Shown here in pieces: positions 1-12,472 of a DNA stretch of 64,000 nt (its first letter is position 1; each line of letters begins with the position of its first letter). Both the position numbers and the translations under genes were made by a program. The notes under the pieces are model-generated. The model saw nothing but the letters and a program-made list of their open reading frames with translations, made no database searches and was not told the DNA's origin. The stretch spans positions 45,150,194 to 45,214,193 of the forward strand of contig NC_080670.1 in assembly GCF_030247195.1 (NCBI RefSeq). Reading direction: 5' to 3'. This stretch comes from Topomyia yanbarensis. Its lineage: Eukaryota; Arthropoda; Insecta; Diptera; Culicidae.

Positions 1-68
1 TAATCAAGAAGGTTTGGTTCAATATGTAACATTCGATGTTGATTGGTTGTGCTTAAACTATACGTAAG

Positions 69-1430
<1,362 letters not shown>

Positions 1431-1433
1431 GTA

Positions 1434-1490
1434 TTTCTCCTTAATCGAGAACAATTTGGTAAAAACTATTTATTCTCGATTAAGGAGAAA
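1434..1490. repeat. Perfect 18-bp inverted repeat (hairpin)
   Basis: The arms at 1434-1451 and 1473-1490 (TTTCTCCTTAATCGAGAA and its complement) are separated by a 21-base spacer. They could form a strong hairpin. No coding context is visible; it may be a very short MITE or a remnant. Confidence 0.8.
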
Positions 1491-1538
1491 ATTGTTTAAA
1501 ACCATCTTTGCGCGTGAAGAGCACACAACCTATAACCA

Positions 1539-1720
1539 AATTAGTTATGGAATTGGCGTTTCGACTTCGTCTCATCAAAATCCGACACTAACTTATTTAA
1601 CGGCCTAAGCTAGGGCCGGATTTTGGAGCTAGTGTCAATCCAGCGCTAGCTTGGTCCGTTAACTAAGTTGGTGTTGGATTGTAATGAGATGAAGTCTAAA
1701 CGCCAATTCCATAACTGATT
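1539..1720. mobile_element. Palindromic MITE, TTTCGACTTCGTCTC family
   Basis: Inverted arms of about 60 bases face each other. The ends read AATTAGTTATGGAATTGGCG on the left and the near-complement on the right, followed inward by TTTCGACTTCGTCTC. The element is about 180 bp and has no coding capacity. The TTTCGACTTCGTCTC core recurs in two related repeats at about 50,505 and 54,602-54,775, so this is a dispersed family. Confidence 0.75.
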
Positions 1721-2699
1721 TAAAAAAAAAAACTGGCTTATTTTGACACTCCTACAGATCGCTTGTCACACGAAAACTTTTTGTGTAATTCGACAGCTTC
1801 TACTTAGGCCAATTCAAAAAAAATCCTACTTGAAAGTTTACTTTTTTTAAATACGGTTTTAAACCAAACCTTTGGAAGTTATACCTTGGCGTGGAAGAGC
1901 CGGTACTTAGTATAGAATTAGACTTCAACCTTTACGGCTATTGTACAACCGCCAGAATAAACCTAAAACGTTGCTACTCAATCGGGAATACTGAATCAGA
2001 AAAGGTGACAACATGTCAGTGATTTACTCAATATAAAATGAATAAAGTCTATGATGCAAAAACTTAAGGTCCCTCCAGGTTAAGTCTTCGATACGGCTCA
2101 ATACCTTTACCTAGGAACTCCTAGCATTTTACGACATGGGAGCAGGTTCCCAGTAGTTCTAGTCTTGGCTGATATAGTGAAAAAATATTAGCCCGCGGAC
2201 ACCACACGGCTTTCAATTGTGTGGTACACTGTCATTTTAGTAAAACTTACGCACTACACGGAATATCCACAGAATCAACACTGGTGGTAACGTCACAATT
2301 GCCTTTGGATGTGCCGTAAATTTTTTACTCAACTTTTACGCTTGGCATGGACGTCTGTTCTGTGCCTAAATTGAAGTTGCTTCTCAGTTTCGCAGGACCC
2401 GGAGGGAGCTTGGCCTTAAGCCCACTGCTCTGTCACCGATGTTACGTGATATTCGTTATGGTATATTGTTTGTATGAGCGCCCTTCATAAACAATGTCTC
2501 GCAGAATAGAAATAGTCTAAAATACATGCGTGCTGAACTTAAACTAATTCAGAGTATTCCGGGAAAACGAGTGGATCACAGATTTACTTGCAAGGGGCCG
2601 CAGATTTCAACAGCGGGTCGGCGGCAACTTTGCCCAGCGAATCTTCCTTGGTCTCGGTGATGCGCCAAAGCTGAGTTACACTGGCTTCGCCTTATATGT
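1721..2699. other. Intergenic, no gene recognised
   Basis: About 1 kb of sequence without a convincing ORF, RNA gene or repeat structure. Its last eight bases (TTATATGT, 2692-2699) match the sequence just after the LINE 3' end at 7682-7689 and probably are its target-site duplication. Confidence 0.5.
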
Positions 2700-2980
2700 C
2701 CCGGGCCCCGTGGTGGTGGAGGAACGCTACGTGGGAAGCTGAGCTGCAAGCAACCGGGCGGGTCATAGGTGGTGGATAATGCTTAATCGCGATAGCAACT
2801 AGTTGTGATTCGCGACCCGAACCAGCAGCGGGGGCTGACTGCGGGTGTGGTAGGACGAGGTAGTGGGCCCTATACGTCCTAGGCCTAAATACCACATGCC
2901 CTAAAGCAGCCCTGACAAGGCGAGCCAGTGCCGCCTTTAAATAAGCGCTTAGCCCAAATCCCTCTCCTCCCGTTATCCTT

Positions 2981-2997
2981 CCTTCCTTCCTTCCTTC
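2981..2997. repeat. Short (CCTT)n tract
   Basis: Four to five tandem copies of CCTT inside the LINE leader. It overlaps several mutually shadowing short ORFs in the leader, none of which resembles a known protein. Confidence 0.8.
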
Positions 2998-3814
2998 TGC
3001 GGCTGTTCGCCCATCTAAATATGGAAGCTGTTCTTCAATGTCAGCTTCTTTCACCGAACAGCCTAGATAAGCCATGTAGTGTCGGTAGTGGTTGTTTCAA
3101 CCGGCTAAGAATTACACTACGGACTACCTGTTTCAGTGGTAAAAATCTACCATACAGGGAACCCCAATTCCATAGTGTCATGCGACCCGTGCTATGGGTA
3201 AAATTGTTGAGGGGGTTTAAAACATTCTCAATGGCGAACGGAGCCTGGGAAGAGTCGGGCGAACTCCCCAGTACGCTGCATTACGCAGCGGAACGTTCAC
3301 TCTACACTCCGATTTTTTTCACCGATGATCCACTTAATTTTGCCGAATTTTTGTTGGCTGGGGGTTTGCAGAGACTCTCGGCTGATGGTAGTTCGGTGAA
3401 GTTTTGTTGAGTCTCGATTATCAAATTTCGATGTGTACAGATGAACCTGCCCAGAGGCCGTGTGGTATCCGGCCTAGAATTGAGCCACTGGAGTCCTGCT
3501 GCCATGTCGTAGGAGGCGACTGAAAGTAGGAGACCCTAAGTCAAGGTGTAGTTCCGTGCCGAGGACTTAATGATTGGAGGGTCTAAAATATGCCAGTCGC
3601 GCGCGGAGCATTTTGGGTTTTGCCCTTGCTGTGTTATGCGAATCTCTGACACAGTGGACCATTATTTTCTTCGCAAATCGTGGGAATCAAATGATCATGT
3701 CCCATTTAAACCTGATATGGCTCGCTAAATGCGTTAACATCCCAACTCGCTTGGTGTCCTCTAGTTGTTGTGCAATTTGTGTTGGAGATGAAATGTACAG
3801 TTCTCTAATCAACA

Positions 3815-6800
3815 ATGGTTAGAATAGCACAAGTCAATCTCCAACATAAACGTACAGCAACTATGAATTTATCTCGACTCATGCAGGAAGGTAAAGCTTC
3901 CATAGCATTGGTTCAAGAACCGTATTTCCATAAAGGAAACTTCTATTTTGGAAAGTTACTTAACACTGCCTTCATTGCTTACAACAAGACAGGCATGACT
4001 AACCCACGTGAAATGCCTCGTGCTTGCATTCTTGCAAATAAGGCTATTGACGCGTGTCTCATATCGGAGCTCACAACTCGCGATATCTGTGTTGTCACAG
4101 TTACATTGACTGTCGGAAACGTAGACAAGAAATATATATACTGTTCAGCATACCTACCGCATAACGAATCATCTCCTTCTGATGATTTCAAAAGCGTTGT
4201 ATCATATTGTAGCAGAAATGGGCTTCCGCTCATTATCGGCAGTGATGCGAATGCTCATCACATCATTTGGGGCAGCTCAGACATCAATCTGAGAGGCTCT
4301 GAACTGATGGAGTACATAAGTAGTACAAATCTCCATATTCTGAATGTGGGAAACCGACCAACTTTTGCGAGGTCTGGGAGGGAGGAGGTGTTAGACATAA
4401 CACTTTGCTCTGATAGAATTTTGCATGAACTGGGAAATTGGCAGGTTCCAAATGAAACTGAACCGTCTCTATCCGATCATAAATATATATTTTTCGAGCA
4501 TTTTGATGTCACCTTCAATGTGGTGACATATCGTAATCCTAAGTCTACAAACTGGGACCTCTTTTTGGAAAACTTAGCGACTAAATTTCATGGATATTTT
4601 CCAACAATTAGTCAACTAGACGACTTAGATGACGTCGTGGATACGACAAACTCATTCATATTAGCATCCTACGAAGAAGCTTGTCCACTTCGTACTGTTA
4701 AATCGACTAGGGGAACCCCTTGGTGGAGGGCTGAGCTTGATAGAATGAAGAAAGTTATGAGAAGAGCTTGGAACCGGCGTCAGCGTGATGACTCCAGGGC
4801 TTTCAGGTCAGCTCGTAGTGCATATAAGAAATGTCTTAGATCTGCAGAACGGGCTGGCTGGCAAAGCCTATGCACTAATGTCTCTAGTCTGAACGAGGCT
4901 AGCAGATTAAATAAAATTCTCTCCAAATCGAATGATTTTCAGATGAACTCCTTGAAAACCAGAGATGGTGTTTATGTGACAGACGAAAAAGATGTTCTTA
5001 ATTGTCTCTTCGACACACACTTTCCAGGTTGTATCGATCCGGAGTTGATCAATGTTCACAGATCTCATTCTGGTGATTCGGACTCGTGGGCGCTAGCACG
5101 CACATTGGTTTCCACTGAATCGGTCAAGTGGGCAGTTGACAGCTTTGCTCCATACAAATCACCCGGAAAAGATGGGATACTTCCCGTGCTACTGCAAAAG
5201 GGATTTGATATTCTTAAACATGTCTTGAAAAAGATTTTGCTTTCCAGTCTTGCTACCGGGTATATCCCGAAAGTATGGCGAGAAATAACTGTTAGATTTA
5301 TTCCCAAAGGGGGGCGCTCAAGCTATGAAGAAGCCAAGAGTTTTAGGCCTATCAGCTTAAGTTCTTTTCTTCTGAAAGCTTTGGAACGGATAATCGATCA
5401 TCACATCAGGAACGTTAGTTTAGTTGAATATCCTCTGCACAAAATGCAACATGCATATCAGTGTGGGAAATCCACGATCACTCTGCTTCACGATGTTGTT
5501 TACAACATTGAGAAAGCCTTCTCGCTCAAGCAATCTAGCTTGGGTGTATTCCTAGATATTGAGGGTGCTTTTGACAATGTGTCCTTCCAGTCTATTCTGG
5601 AAGCGACGCGCGGTCATGGGATACCTGCATGTATCTCAGGTTGGATAAACGCAATGCTTAGTAACCGCATACTTTGCTCGTCACTGCGACAGGCTGAGAT
5701 ACGGAAGTTGAGTATTTGCGGTTGTCCTCAGGGCGGCGTTCTGTCACCTTTGTTATGGAACTTAGTAGCTGACGGCTTGTTGAAGAAACTCAATGAGCTT
5801 GGATTTCCAACCTACGGGTTTGCTGACGATTACCAAATACTAATTACTGGATTTTGCATCGGAACAATCTTTGACTTGATGCAACAGGCATTAAGAGCTG
5901 TCGAACAGTGGTGTCGACAAGTTAAACTATCAGTTAACCCAAGCAAAACTTCAATGGTTCTTTTCATGAAGAAGCGAATAACAACCGGGGTTCGTCCCTT
6001 GCAGTTCTTTGATTCTGAGCTGCTGTGTGCAGATCAAGTCAAATACGTTGGAGTCATATTGGATTCCAAACTGAATTGGTCTGCTCACATTGAGTTCAGA
6101 GTCAAGAAAGCGTGCATGGCCTTCGGGCAGTGCAGACGAACTTTTGGAAAGACCTGGGGTCTCAAACCTAAATACATCTATTGGATTTACACGACAATTG
6201 TACGTCCAATACTGTCATACGGATGCCTTGTGTGGTGGCAGAGGGGAGAGGTGGTGACAGTCCAGTCAAAGCTAAACCATCTGCAAAGAATGGCGCTCAT
6301 GGCGTTGACTGGTGCTTTCACCACGACTCCGACTGCTGCTCTTGAGGCACTTCTAAATATCAAACCATTACACATACACTCAAAACAAGAAGCACTATCA
6401 TGTGCATACAGACTGCAGGTTACTGGGCTTTGGAACAGTAATCATGTTGATCTTGCTACCAGTCATACACGATTGTGGTCACAAATGGTTACATGGGGTG
6501 AAGATATTCTTGCTCCCAGCGATATTACACTCACTTGTAGTTTTCCTTACAGGACATTCCATGTTAAGATTCCCTCTCGAGAGGAGTGGTTGTCTGGCTT
6601 TATGGAAAGACAACAACAAACGCAAGTGGTTTGTTACACTGACGGTTCTCTGATGGAGGGACGTGCTGGTGCTGGTGTCTACTGTCGTGAAATGAGACTG
6701 GAACAATCTCACTCACTAGGTAGATACTGTACTGTATTCCAAGCAGAAATCTTTGCGATTATGTGCGGGGTGCAATCGGCCCTTCAACTGAGTTTGTCCG

Positions 6801-7459
6801 GCAGAGTTATAAACTTCTGCTCCGATAGTCAGGCTGCAATCAAGGCCCTTAGCTCAGACAAATCCCGGTCCAAGCTAGTGATCGCGTGCCGAACCCAAAT
6901 CGAAGAACTAAGCATTGTCAACACTATCTACCTTGTCTGGGTGCCCGGACATTGCGGTATTACTGGAAATGAATGGGCTGACGAATTGGCCAGGGCAGGT
7001 TCAGCGATTGACTTCATTGGTCCTGAGCCCGCGCTGCCAATTTCGACAAGTTGGATAAGGGAAAAAATACGGTCCTGGGCTTCGTCCGAGCACCGCAATT
7101 ATTGGAGAAATCTACAAACGTGTCGCCAAACAAAGGCGTTTCTAGAACAACCATGCCCAGTGGTTTCGAAAAATCTCTTACATTTTTCGAAGCTCCACTG
7201 CGGCATGCTGACCAGGGCTTTAACCGGCCACTGCAAACTCAATTATCACATGGCAACTATTCAGCGCGCTGAGTCTTTTTCATGTGATCTTTGTGAATCC
7301 GACTACGGAACTTCATATCATCTGATATGCAACTGCCCAGCGCTAGCGCAATTGCGATTACGAGTCTTCAGCCGTCCTTATATAGACGAAACCATGTTTG
7401 GTCGACTGAAACTCAGAGACATACTAAAGTTTCTTATCCAATGTGGTAAAGAGCTTTAG
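3815..7459 (+). CDS. LINE polyprotein: endonuclease, reverse transcriptase, RNase H
   Basis: This 1,214-residue frame has no internal stop. The N-terminal ~230 residues form an AP-type endonuclease: LVQEPYF near residue 34, SDANAHH near 143 and SDHKY near 219 carry the expected Glu, Asp/Asn and Asp-His. The central reverse transcriptase has IPKGG near residue 500 and the catalytic box GFADDY near 668. RNase H follows from about 938, with acidic residues in YTDGS, AEIFA, SDSQAA and NEWADELA. A C-terminal CX2C...HX4C knuckle lies near 1157-1175. The protein would nick the target and copy its own RNA there. The start at ATG 3815 opens directly into the endonuclease, so no gag domain is fused. 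An intact frame suggests recent activity. Confidence 0.93.
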   Translation: MVRIAQVNLQHKRTATMNLSRLMQEGKASIALVQEPYFHKGNFYFGKLLNTAFIAYNKTGMTNPREMPRACILANKAIDACLISELTTRDICVVTVTLTVGNVDKKYIYCSAYLPHNESSPSDDFKSVVSYCSRNGLPLIIGSDANAHHIIWGSSDINLRGSELMEYISSTNLHILNVGNRPTFARSGREEVLDITLCSDRILHELGNWQVPNETEPSLSDHKYIFFEHFDVTFNVVTYRNPKSTNWDLFLENLATKFHGYFPTISQLDDLDDVVDTTNSFILASYEEACPLRTVKSTRGTPWWRAELDRMKKVMRRAWNRRQRDDSRAFRSARSAYKKCLRSAERAGWQSLCTNVSSLNEASRLNKILSKSNDFQMNSLKTRDGVYVTDEKDVLNCLFDTHFPGCIDPELINVHRSHSGDSDSWALARTLVSTESVKWAVDSFAPYKSPGKDGILPVLLQKGFDILKHVLKKILLSSLATGYIPKVWREITVRFIPKGGRSSYEEAKSFRPISLSSFLLKALERIIDHHIRNVSLVEYPLHKMQHAYQCGKSTITLLHDVVYNIEKAFSLKQSSLGVFLDIEGAFDNVSFQSILEATRGHGIPACISGWINAMLSNRILCSSLRQAEIRKLSICGCPQGGVLSPLLWNLVADGLLKKLNELGFPTYGFADDYQILITGFCIGTIFDLMQQALRAVEQWCRQVKLSVNPSKTSMVLFMKKRITTGVRPLQFFDSELLCADQVKYVGVILDSKLNWSAHIEFRVKKACMAFGQCRRTFGKTWGLKPKYIYWIYTTIVRPILSYGCLVWWQRGEVVTVQSKLNHLQRMALMALTGAFTTTPTAALEALLNIKPLHIHSKQEALSCAYRLQVTGLWNSNHVDLATSHTRLWSQMVTWGEDILAPSDITLTCSFPYRTFHVKIPSREEWLSGFMERQQQTQVVCYTDGSLMEGRAGAGVYCREMRLEQSHSLGRYCTVFQAEIFAIMCGVQSALQLSLSGRVINFCSDSQAAIKALSSDKSRSKLVIACRTQIEELSIVNTIYLVWVPGHCGITGNEWADELARAGSAIDFIGPEPALPISTSWIREKIRSWASSEHRNYWRNLQTCRQTKAFLEQPCPVVSKNLLHFSKLHCGMLTRALTGHCKLNYHMATIQRAESFSCDLCESDYGTSYHLICNCPALAQLRLRVFSRPYIDETMFGRLKLRDILKFLIQCGKEL

Positions 7460-7681
7460 GCTTATTCGCAGGCAAGTTGAACTACTTGTGAGTTTAATTT
7501 ACCTGTTGTTTATTTTTTGTTTTGTGCTGTTTTTCCCACCCTTCCAAGTCTACTTCCCCACACCTCCTTGTCCTTTCCTTCCGCTCAGGAAATGATGAAA
7601 ACACACGGCAAGGCACAAATCCCCGACTATGTACGGGGAACGTGCCATTTGAGCCAATATATTCTGATTCCTGATTCCTGA
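7460..7681 (+). other. LINE 3' untranslated region with terminal hairpin
   Basis: The region contains CCCCG-ACTATGTA-CGGGG (7621-7638), a 5-bp stem with an 8-base loop, then an end made of TTCCTGA-type repeats. The same hairpin survives in the tiny truncated copy at 583-643. Reverse transcriptases of this group recognise 3' structures of their own RNA, so this hairpin is a plausible recognition element; that function is inferred. Confidence 0.65.
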
Positions 7682-7689
7682 TTATATGT

Positions 7690-8200
7690 GCAAGGGCAAT
7701 GTGATAACCGATAAATCAATATATTTAAATTAATTCAATAAATCATCTTGACGATATCTAGAAACGATAAAGTTAACTAGCGTCTGGATTGAATGGTTCA
7801 TAATTCGAAAGAACGGCTCGTGATATAAAGAAGGGTAAAAGGAATAATTTTAATTATCGAAACGCTGTATGGAAAGCTAAAACTCATAGGCAATCATAAT
7901 AATGGAATCAAAAGCAAAACATGCGTCTGGTGGATTGCAGTTCTAGTGCGCTGCATCGACAAAAACCTGTAAAATCTATACTATACTACAACGTATGTAA
8001 GTCATATGTCAACAATCCATTATTGCGAAAAAGAACAAACACAAGAATTTCAAAAATGAAGCACAAAGGAACTACTCATATTTAAAAGAAGGCAAAATCA
8101 CTCATAAAATGTGTTCACTCGAAATATAATCACTATCAGGTAATGGAAAATAAGACAACTATTATTGCTTAGTGCAGCTTTAACCTTATGGGTCATTCGC
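7690..8200. other. Intergenic AT-rich DNA, nothing recognised
   Basis: No credible ORF, structural RNA or long repeat is visible between the LINE and the CCAAATGAC repeat cluster. Confidence 0.5.
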
Positions 8201-8380
8201 TGATAAACTACACATTCGTCTCTTATGCCAAATGACCTTCAGTGAGATCACTTAGCAAAATTACACCAAATGTCCGTTATGCCAAATAACCTGCAGAGTG
8301 ATTACTTCTCAAAATTATGCCAAATGCCTATTATACCAAATGACCTTATGCAAAATGAGTATATGGCAAATGGCCCGCTC
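8201..8380. repeat. Degenerate ATGCCAAATGACC repeat cluster
   Basis: The motif TTATGCCAAATGACC and close variants recur at least five times, at intervals of roughly 15-50 bases, including TATGCCAAATGACCTTC, TATGCCAAATAACC, TATACCAAATGACC and ATGGCAAATGGCC. The same motif in reverse complement (TTTGGCATAA) is clustered at 62,065-62,175. The two clusters therefore belong to one dispersed family, with the copies in opposite orientation. Confidence 0.75.
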
Positions 8381-9064
8381 CGCCTATTTCTTTCTGTCCA
8401 ATTGAGCAAAAGTAGGTATGGTTCAAAATAATTATTCCTCTAATCAGAGAAACGTGGGTTCTTACCTTACATACCTCAGTCATTTCCTAGAGAGCCTACG
8501 CTAAAAACAAACTTTTGGATTTGTTTGTTTGTCTTTTTTGCTCAAAACGGCAGAGAACAATACAAAGAGGAATTAATAGTCTTAAAAATTCACGCACATT
8601 TTAGATAACAAAAAACCGCTGTTTTCTTGATGGCCTTCGGTGCAACCCGAAAGGTTGGTTGCACTCACAAGTGAGTTAAGAAACTGCCAGCGAGACTTTT
8701 TCTGCGAGTCAAGCGAACGAACGCGGGTTGCTTGTGTGCCATGTACATATTAAAATACGTGTGTTAAACCACTAAACGAATGCAGTAGCAACTAACTCAA
8801 ACCGTGGGATGCTTTTAATCTTATTTGTTATAGGACAGTGAATTTCTCAGCGCATGTTGTGCATCAAACATGTGTGTGTACGTACCTTTATGAGCAAAAA
8901 GATTTATCACCCACAATAGAAGGTAGTTATAACAAGAAAAAGACAAAGTGTTCTAGAATATGCTTCAATGATCCAAATAATAATGGTCACCATATTCACA
9001 TATCAATCTTTTGAATACTCTTCGAATTATCGGTTTATTTTTTAATGGTGAAAGATGAACTTTG
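8381..9064. other. Intergenic, no gene recognised
   Basis: The only structure is a small hairpin around 8637-8670 (CGGTGCAACC / GGTTGGTTGCAC). No ORF is convincing. Confidence 0.45.
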
Positions 9065-9155
9065 GTTGTACTGCCGCTCTACGCATAATTGTCTCATGTG
9101 TATAGAGAATCCCATGGCACATGGGCAATTTATGCGTATAGCGGCAGTATACAAC
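9065..9155. mobile_element. 91-bp palindromic MITE-like element
   Basis: The ends GTTGTACTGCCGCTCTACGC and the near-complement (GCGTATAGCGGCAGTATACAAC, right side) give imperfect arms of about 30 bp around a short unpaired centre. There is no coding capacity, and the size and symmetry fit a very short MITE. No clear target-site duplication was found. Confidence 0.65.
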
Positions 9156-10120
9156 AGCCACAAATGAGTGATCAACTATCTGAAGAAAGAAACTTCCAGG
9201 TTTATTACCCTACAAATCCTCTCCTAATTTTCATTTCTTTTTCGTTATACACTCGTGCAAAAGTTTATTCGTTATTATATAGGTAAGCAAAATCACCTTT
9301 ACTACAAAAAACAAGTCTGCTGGTCTGGTGCTAGGTACAAGATTAATGCACTGGAGTACCTTTATTTAGATAGTAATGTTTGTTTTGTAACATGAGGCTT
9401 TACTTCTTCAAACACTGGAATTTGTTGCGTTACCGTATGACGTAAATACTGAAAACTTTTTTGCGGATTTTCGGAGTTAAACCAATTTTTACAGGTTTGT
9501 TTATAAAAAATATGGTACCAAAGTTAAACTGGATTATTACGGAGATTTGAGATTCGAAGATTTTAGAATACCAATTGTCCGGATTGCCCAGAATGAAGTG
9601 GTTTGCATGATTTTGACTTATTGTTATCCCGTGATTCATTCGTAGAGCAGGACATGCTTCGTATAACCTGCTTTCAAAGTATTAGAATGGAAAAAATGGA
9701 ATGGAGATATAAACTTCAGTGCAAAAAATCGGACTGCGGCTCTTCGATTTAAGTCGTTTGGAAAAAAATACTTTTCTTTACCCGAATTTTAATCTTGAAT
9801 ATGACGATACACGAACTTTTCTGCGAACGAATTATTTCGAGGCCACTTTTTCTGAGTAGAACTTTTCAAGCCAATTTAATAATGAAGTATCTCACCCCAA
9901 TCAAGGTTTGCTTGAAGTTTATATCCTATTTAGCATAGCGAATATGCCATTTTGTTGAGCTGTTTAGCGAAAGCGATCACTAATTCAGCAATTTAGTGCA
10001 ATTGACATCAAACTCAGAACAACAGTGAAGGATTAAAAATATGAAAATATGTATCAGAAAATGCATTCAATAAGAACGGTAAACGTATGCACCACAAATC
10101 AAAAAAACTATTGCTCATAC
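9156..10120. other. AT-rich stretch, probably intron or intergenic
   Basis: No gene recognised. If the exon at 10,121-10,225 is real, this stretch and the LINE region to its left would be the first intron of that minus-strand gene. Confidence 0.4.
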
Positions 10121-10225
10121 CTTCGCAAGCACAGATGGTCGTTTCCCGTCGACATTTAACCGCCGAAGCCAGGTGTTTTTATGGATCTCTCGAAAAAGTG
10201 CTCCTCCGCTGACGCGCGGTTCCAT
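10121..10225 (-). CDS. Candidate first coding exon of an unidentified host gene
   Basis: On the minus strand an ATG at 10,225 with A at -3 and G at +4, and an in-frame TGA two codons upstream, opens exactly 35 codons. They end at a consensus donor (AAG then GTATGAGC, 10,120 downward). The encoded peptide starts MEPRVSGGALFREIHKNTWL and continues with a basic segment (RRLNVDGKRPS). It sits in a GC-richer island (10,140-10,870) that looks like a promoter and 5' UTR. I do not recognise the family; the rest would lie to the left and is not visible. The call rests on start context, donor and composition. Confidence 0.5.
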
Positions 10226-10920
10226 CGTTCATTCGACCCTTATACTGCTATTATACTGTACACAGCTGCTTGAGCTGTAACTGGCAGGCAGACTCGGCTG
10301 TTTGCTGCGAAACAATTGTTACTTGCAATCACCGCCCGCTGCAACTATGACCACACACAAATGGGTAGAATATTTCGTTCTACTATTTCACTGACATGCA
10401 CTAAACTCATATCGCTTTACTTAAGCACTTAAGCACAATTTAAACAATAGATCATCTATTCAAAAATTATCTTCTATTTCTTCACTTACACCTGGTGGGC
10501 TTATCAAGCGCCAAAACTTAATTCAACTCTTCGGCCTTACACTTGGACACTTCGATACAACACCGAGCACACTCCGATCCAGTCGGTAGGTTTCGAGCGA
10601 ATGAAACACACTCAGACGGCCACAGGGTATCGCGGAATCTTTGCCGGTACGGTGAAGAAGGTGATCGAACTCCACTTTCGACCGTCCGCATCCGTTGGTT
10701 TATTCACTATTTCTTCCTCTTTATTTGCACTTTGGGCTTTGTTGCCATTTGCCCCGTTTACAACTTGGCTCCTCTCTTGCGCCGTCGAGAGTTCGGATAT
10801 TATTAGCAGCGGTGATCCGTAATCTGCGCTCGTTTTTCGCTGATCGCAGCTGATTGGCTGAACGCGGCACTAATTATTTATTACTGCGCTTCCAGCAATC
10901 CGGTCATCGCCGTCAACGGT
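10226..10920 (-). promoter_or_regulatory. GC-rich island: candidate promoter/5' UTR of the minus-strand exon
   Basis: The base composition differs from the AT-rich surroundings and several overlapping short frames arise only from this composition. Position immediately upstream of the candidate coding exon suggests a promoter and leader. I could not fix a TATA box or initiator with confidence. Confidence 0.35.
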
Positions 10921-12040
10921 AAGAGGAAGAAGATGAAACGAAAAAAGAAATTTTGGATGATTTTCTTCATTCAGCTCAGTGTCGTCACGCTGTGCAATTA
11001 CAATTGGAATTCGATTGAATGAAAACATAAATAAAAAATTAACAGTTACTATACAGTGGCTCTCGTGTGTGACTGACATTTTCGGTTGATGCACCGAATG
11101 GAGTAAAGTTCGTGGTTTGTGATAAAGGTATGGCAATAAACTTCTGGCGCTGGAACGTCGACCTAATGTCAATCTTAGTAAAATTTATTTACGACATTTA
11201 CTAGTTCAAAACGATCAGAACAGAAAAAGTATTACTCGTGTACTAGGGTAAGGATGGAAAATCATCAATGTTTAGTTTCTTTATACCAACTGAAGCTTTA
11301 TTACCTATTACCTAATCACTAAACGATCGAGAGTAGAATGTAGAACCATCGTTCACGTATTGTTCGATATGGAACGATCAGCAGATGGGTGAGAACGGTA
11401 AATACGAGAGAAAACTGATCGATGATGCGGAAATAATTACTTATTTGATAATGACCACTCGCACAGGAGAAAAAATGTTTAATAAACAAGCGTCAATATC
11501 CTCTCCATCAGAAAGAAATCAAAAAGATGCAGATACCTACACTGAAAAAAATCCAAACGTTAATTCTATTTGCTTCAAACCGCTTAAAATTCATATGAAG
11601 AAGAAATGCTATTGTTATCACGCTCACACATACCTTCTATGTGTCAACTGTATAAACTATGTATGCACACACATAAGTTATATGTGCATATTGTTATAAA
11701 ATGGGGTTTTATGTGCCTAATAGTTATGGAATGTGAATGTAAGACTAATATTTCTTGTAAATACACACATTAGGTTTATGTGTTAGCAAATAGTGTCTAT
11801 ATGCCTCCGTCAATTGCAAAAATCTATGTGTAAAATCAATAGGCATAACGTTTACTTTTTTTTGAGTGTAGGTAAATGGATTTGTTTCGTAATGTGCATT
11901 ATCGACACCGGCAAGATTGCAAGCACAAAGAGGATGAAGTGAAATAATATCTGACGGAAGGAAAAAATAAGTTTATATTCCAGAATTGGTTTACTTTTCA
12001 CTTTTTTACAGAGATTTTCATTGTCGGGGAGAAAATTTAT
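10921..12040. other. Intergenic, no gene recognised
   Basis: AT-rich DNA with short overlapping frames only. Around 11,625-11,800 the word ATGTGT/ACACAT is over-represented, but not as a regular array. Confidence 0.45.
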
Positions 12041-12048
12041 CCGGCTTA

Positions 12049-12144
12049 GGGCCGATTTCTTCACCCTCGCTTAACTTTTAAACCAGGTTCACCAGTACGT
12101 TTAAACCTGGCTTAAGCGCTAAGCGAGGGTGAAGAAATCGGCCC
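12049..12144. mobile_element. 96-bp Harbinger-like MITE, copy 1
   Basis: The termini GGGCCGATTTCTTCACCCTC and the exact complement enclose 96 bp. The element is flanked by a TTA duplication (12,046-12,048 and 12,145-12,147). A 3-bp TWA duplication is typical of PIF/Harbinger elements. A second copy of identical length lies in opposite orientation at 31,778-31,873. Confidence 0.85.
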
Positions 12145-12154
12145 TTAGTTACAT

Positions 12155-12395
12155 TTAAGCGCGATTCAGACGATACATCAGCTTCCGTCAACGTCAACGG
12201 AACGTCACCGTTCCGTCAGAATAAGTTAAATACGTTTCTTTTGCGCCCGTTCACACGTGCCGTACGTCAAAACGTTCCGTGCCGTTGATGTTGTGTATGA
12301 ATGCCTCCATTTAACTGCATGTAACTTATCCTGACGGAACGGTGACGTTCCGTTGACGTTGACGGAAGCTGATGTATCGTCTGAGTCGTCCTTTA
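12155..12395. mobile_element. 240-bp MITE with ~70-bp inverted repeats
   Basis: The outer ends are TTTAAGCGCGATTCAGACG and, complemented, TTAAAGGACGACTCAGACG. Inward the arms agree with about one mismatch in 50 bases (CAGCTTCCGTCAACGTCAAC onward). The centre (about 95 bp) is unpaired. It lies only 10 bp from the preceding MITE. No coding capacity; target-site duplication not clear. Confidence 0.8.
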
Positions 12396-12472
12396 AGATT
12401 ATCATCACAACCAGTTGTGTTAGTGTGGATCTGTTGTATTTTAAGTGACACTTCCTCTACATTAGTGTGACC

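Larger units (their letters stand above)
2700..7681 (+). mobile_element. Near full-length Lian-like non-LTR retrotransposon
   Basis: The element consists of a GC-rich leader of about 1.1 kb, a single large ORF (3815-7459), and a 3' region of about 220 bp ending in short direct repeats of the type TTCCTGA (7664-7681) instead of poly(A). Flanking strings TTATATGT at 2692-2699 and 7682-7689 look like an 8-bp target-site duplication, giving an element of about 4.98 kb. No separate ORF1/gag with zinc knuckles precedes the main ORF, as described for Lian-type elements of the LOA clade. The Lian assignment rests on domain order and ORF size. The 5' boundary is inferred only from the putative duplication. 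Confidence 0.75.

Noticed and set aside
2692..3505. Overlapping frames on both strands in the LINE leader
   Set aside because: None contains a zinc knuckle or any known ORF1 domain; they overlap each other and arise from GC-rich composition.
8201..8380. CRISPR-like array of short repeats
   Set aside because: The repeats are irregularly spaced and degenerate, and the genome is clearly eukaryotic.
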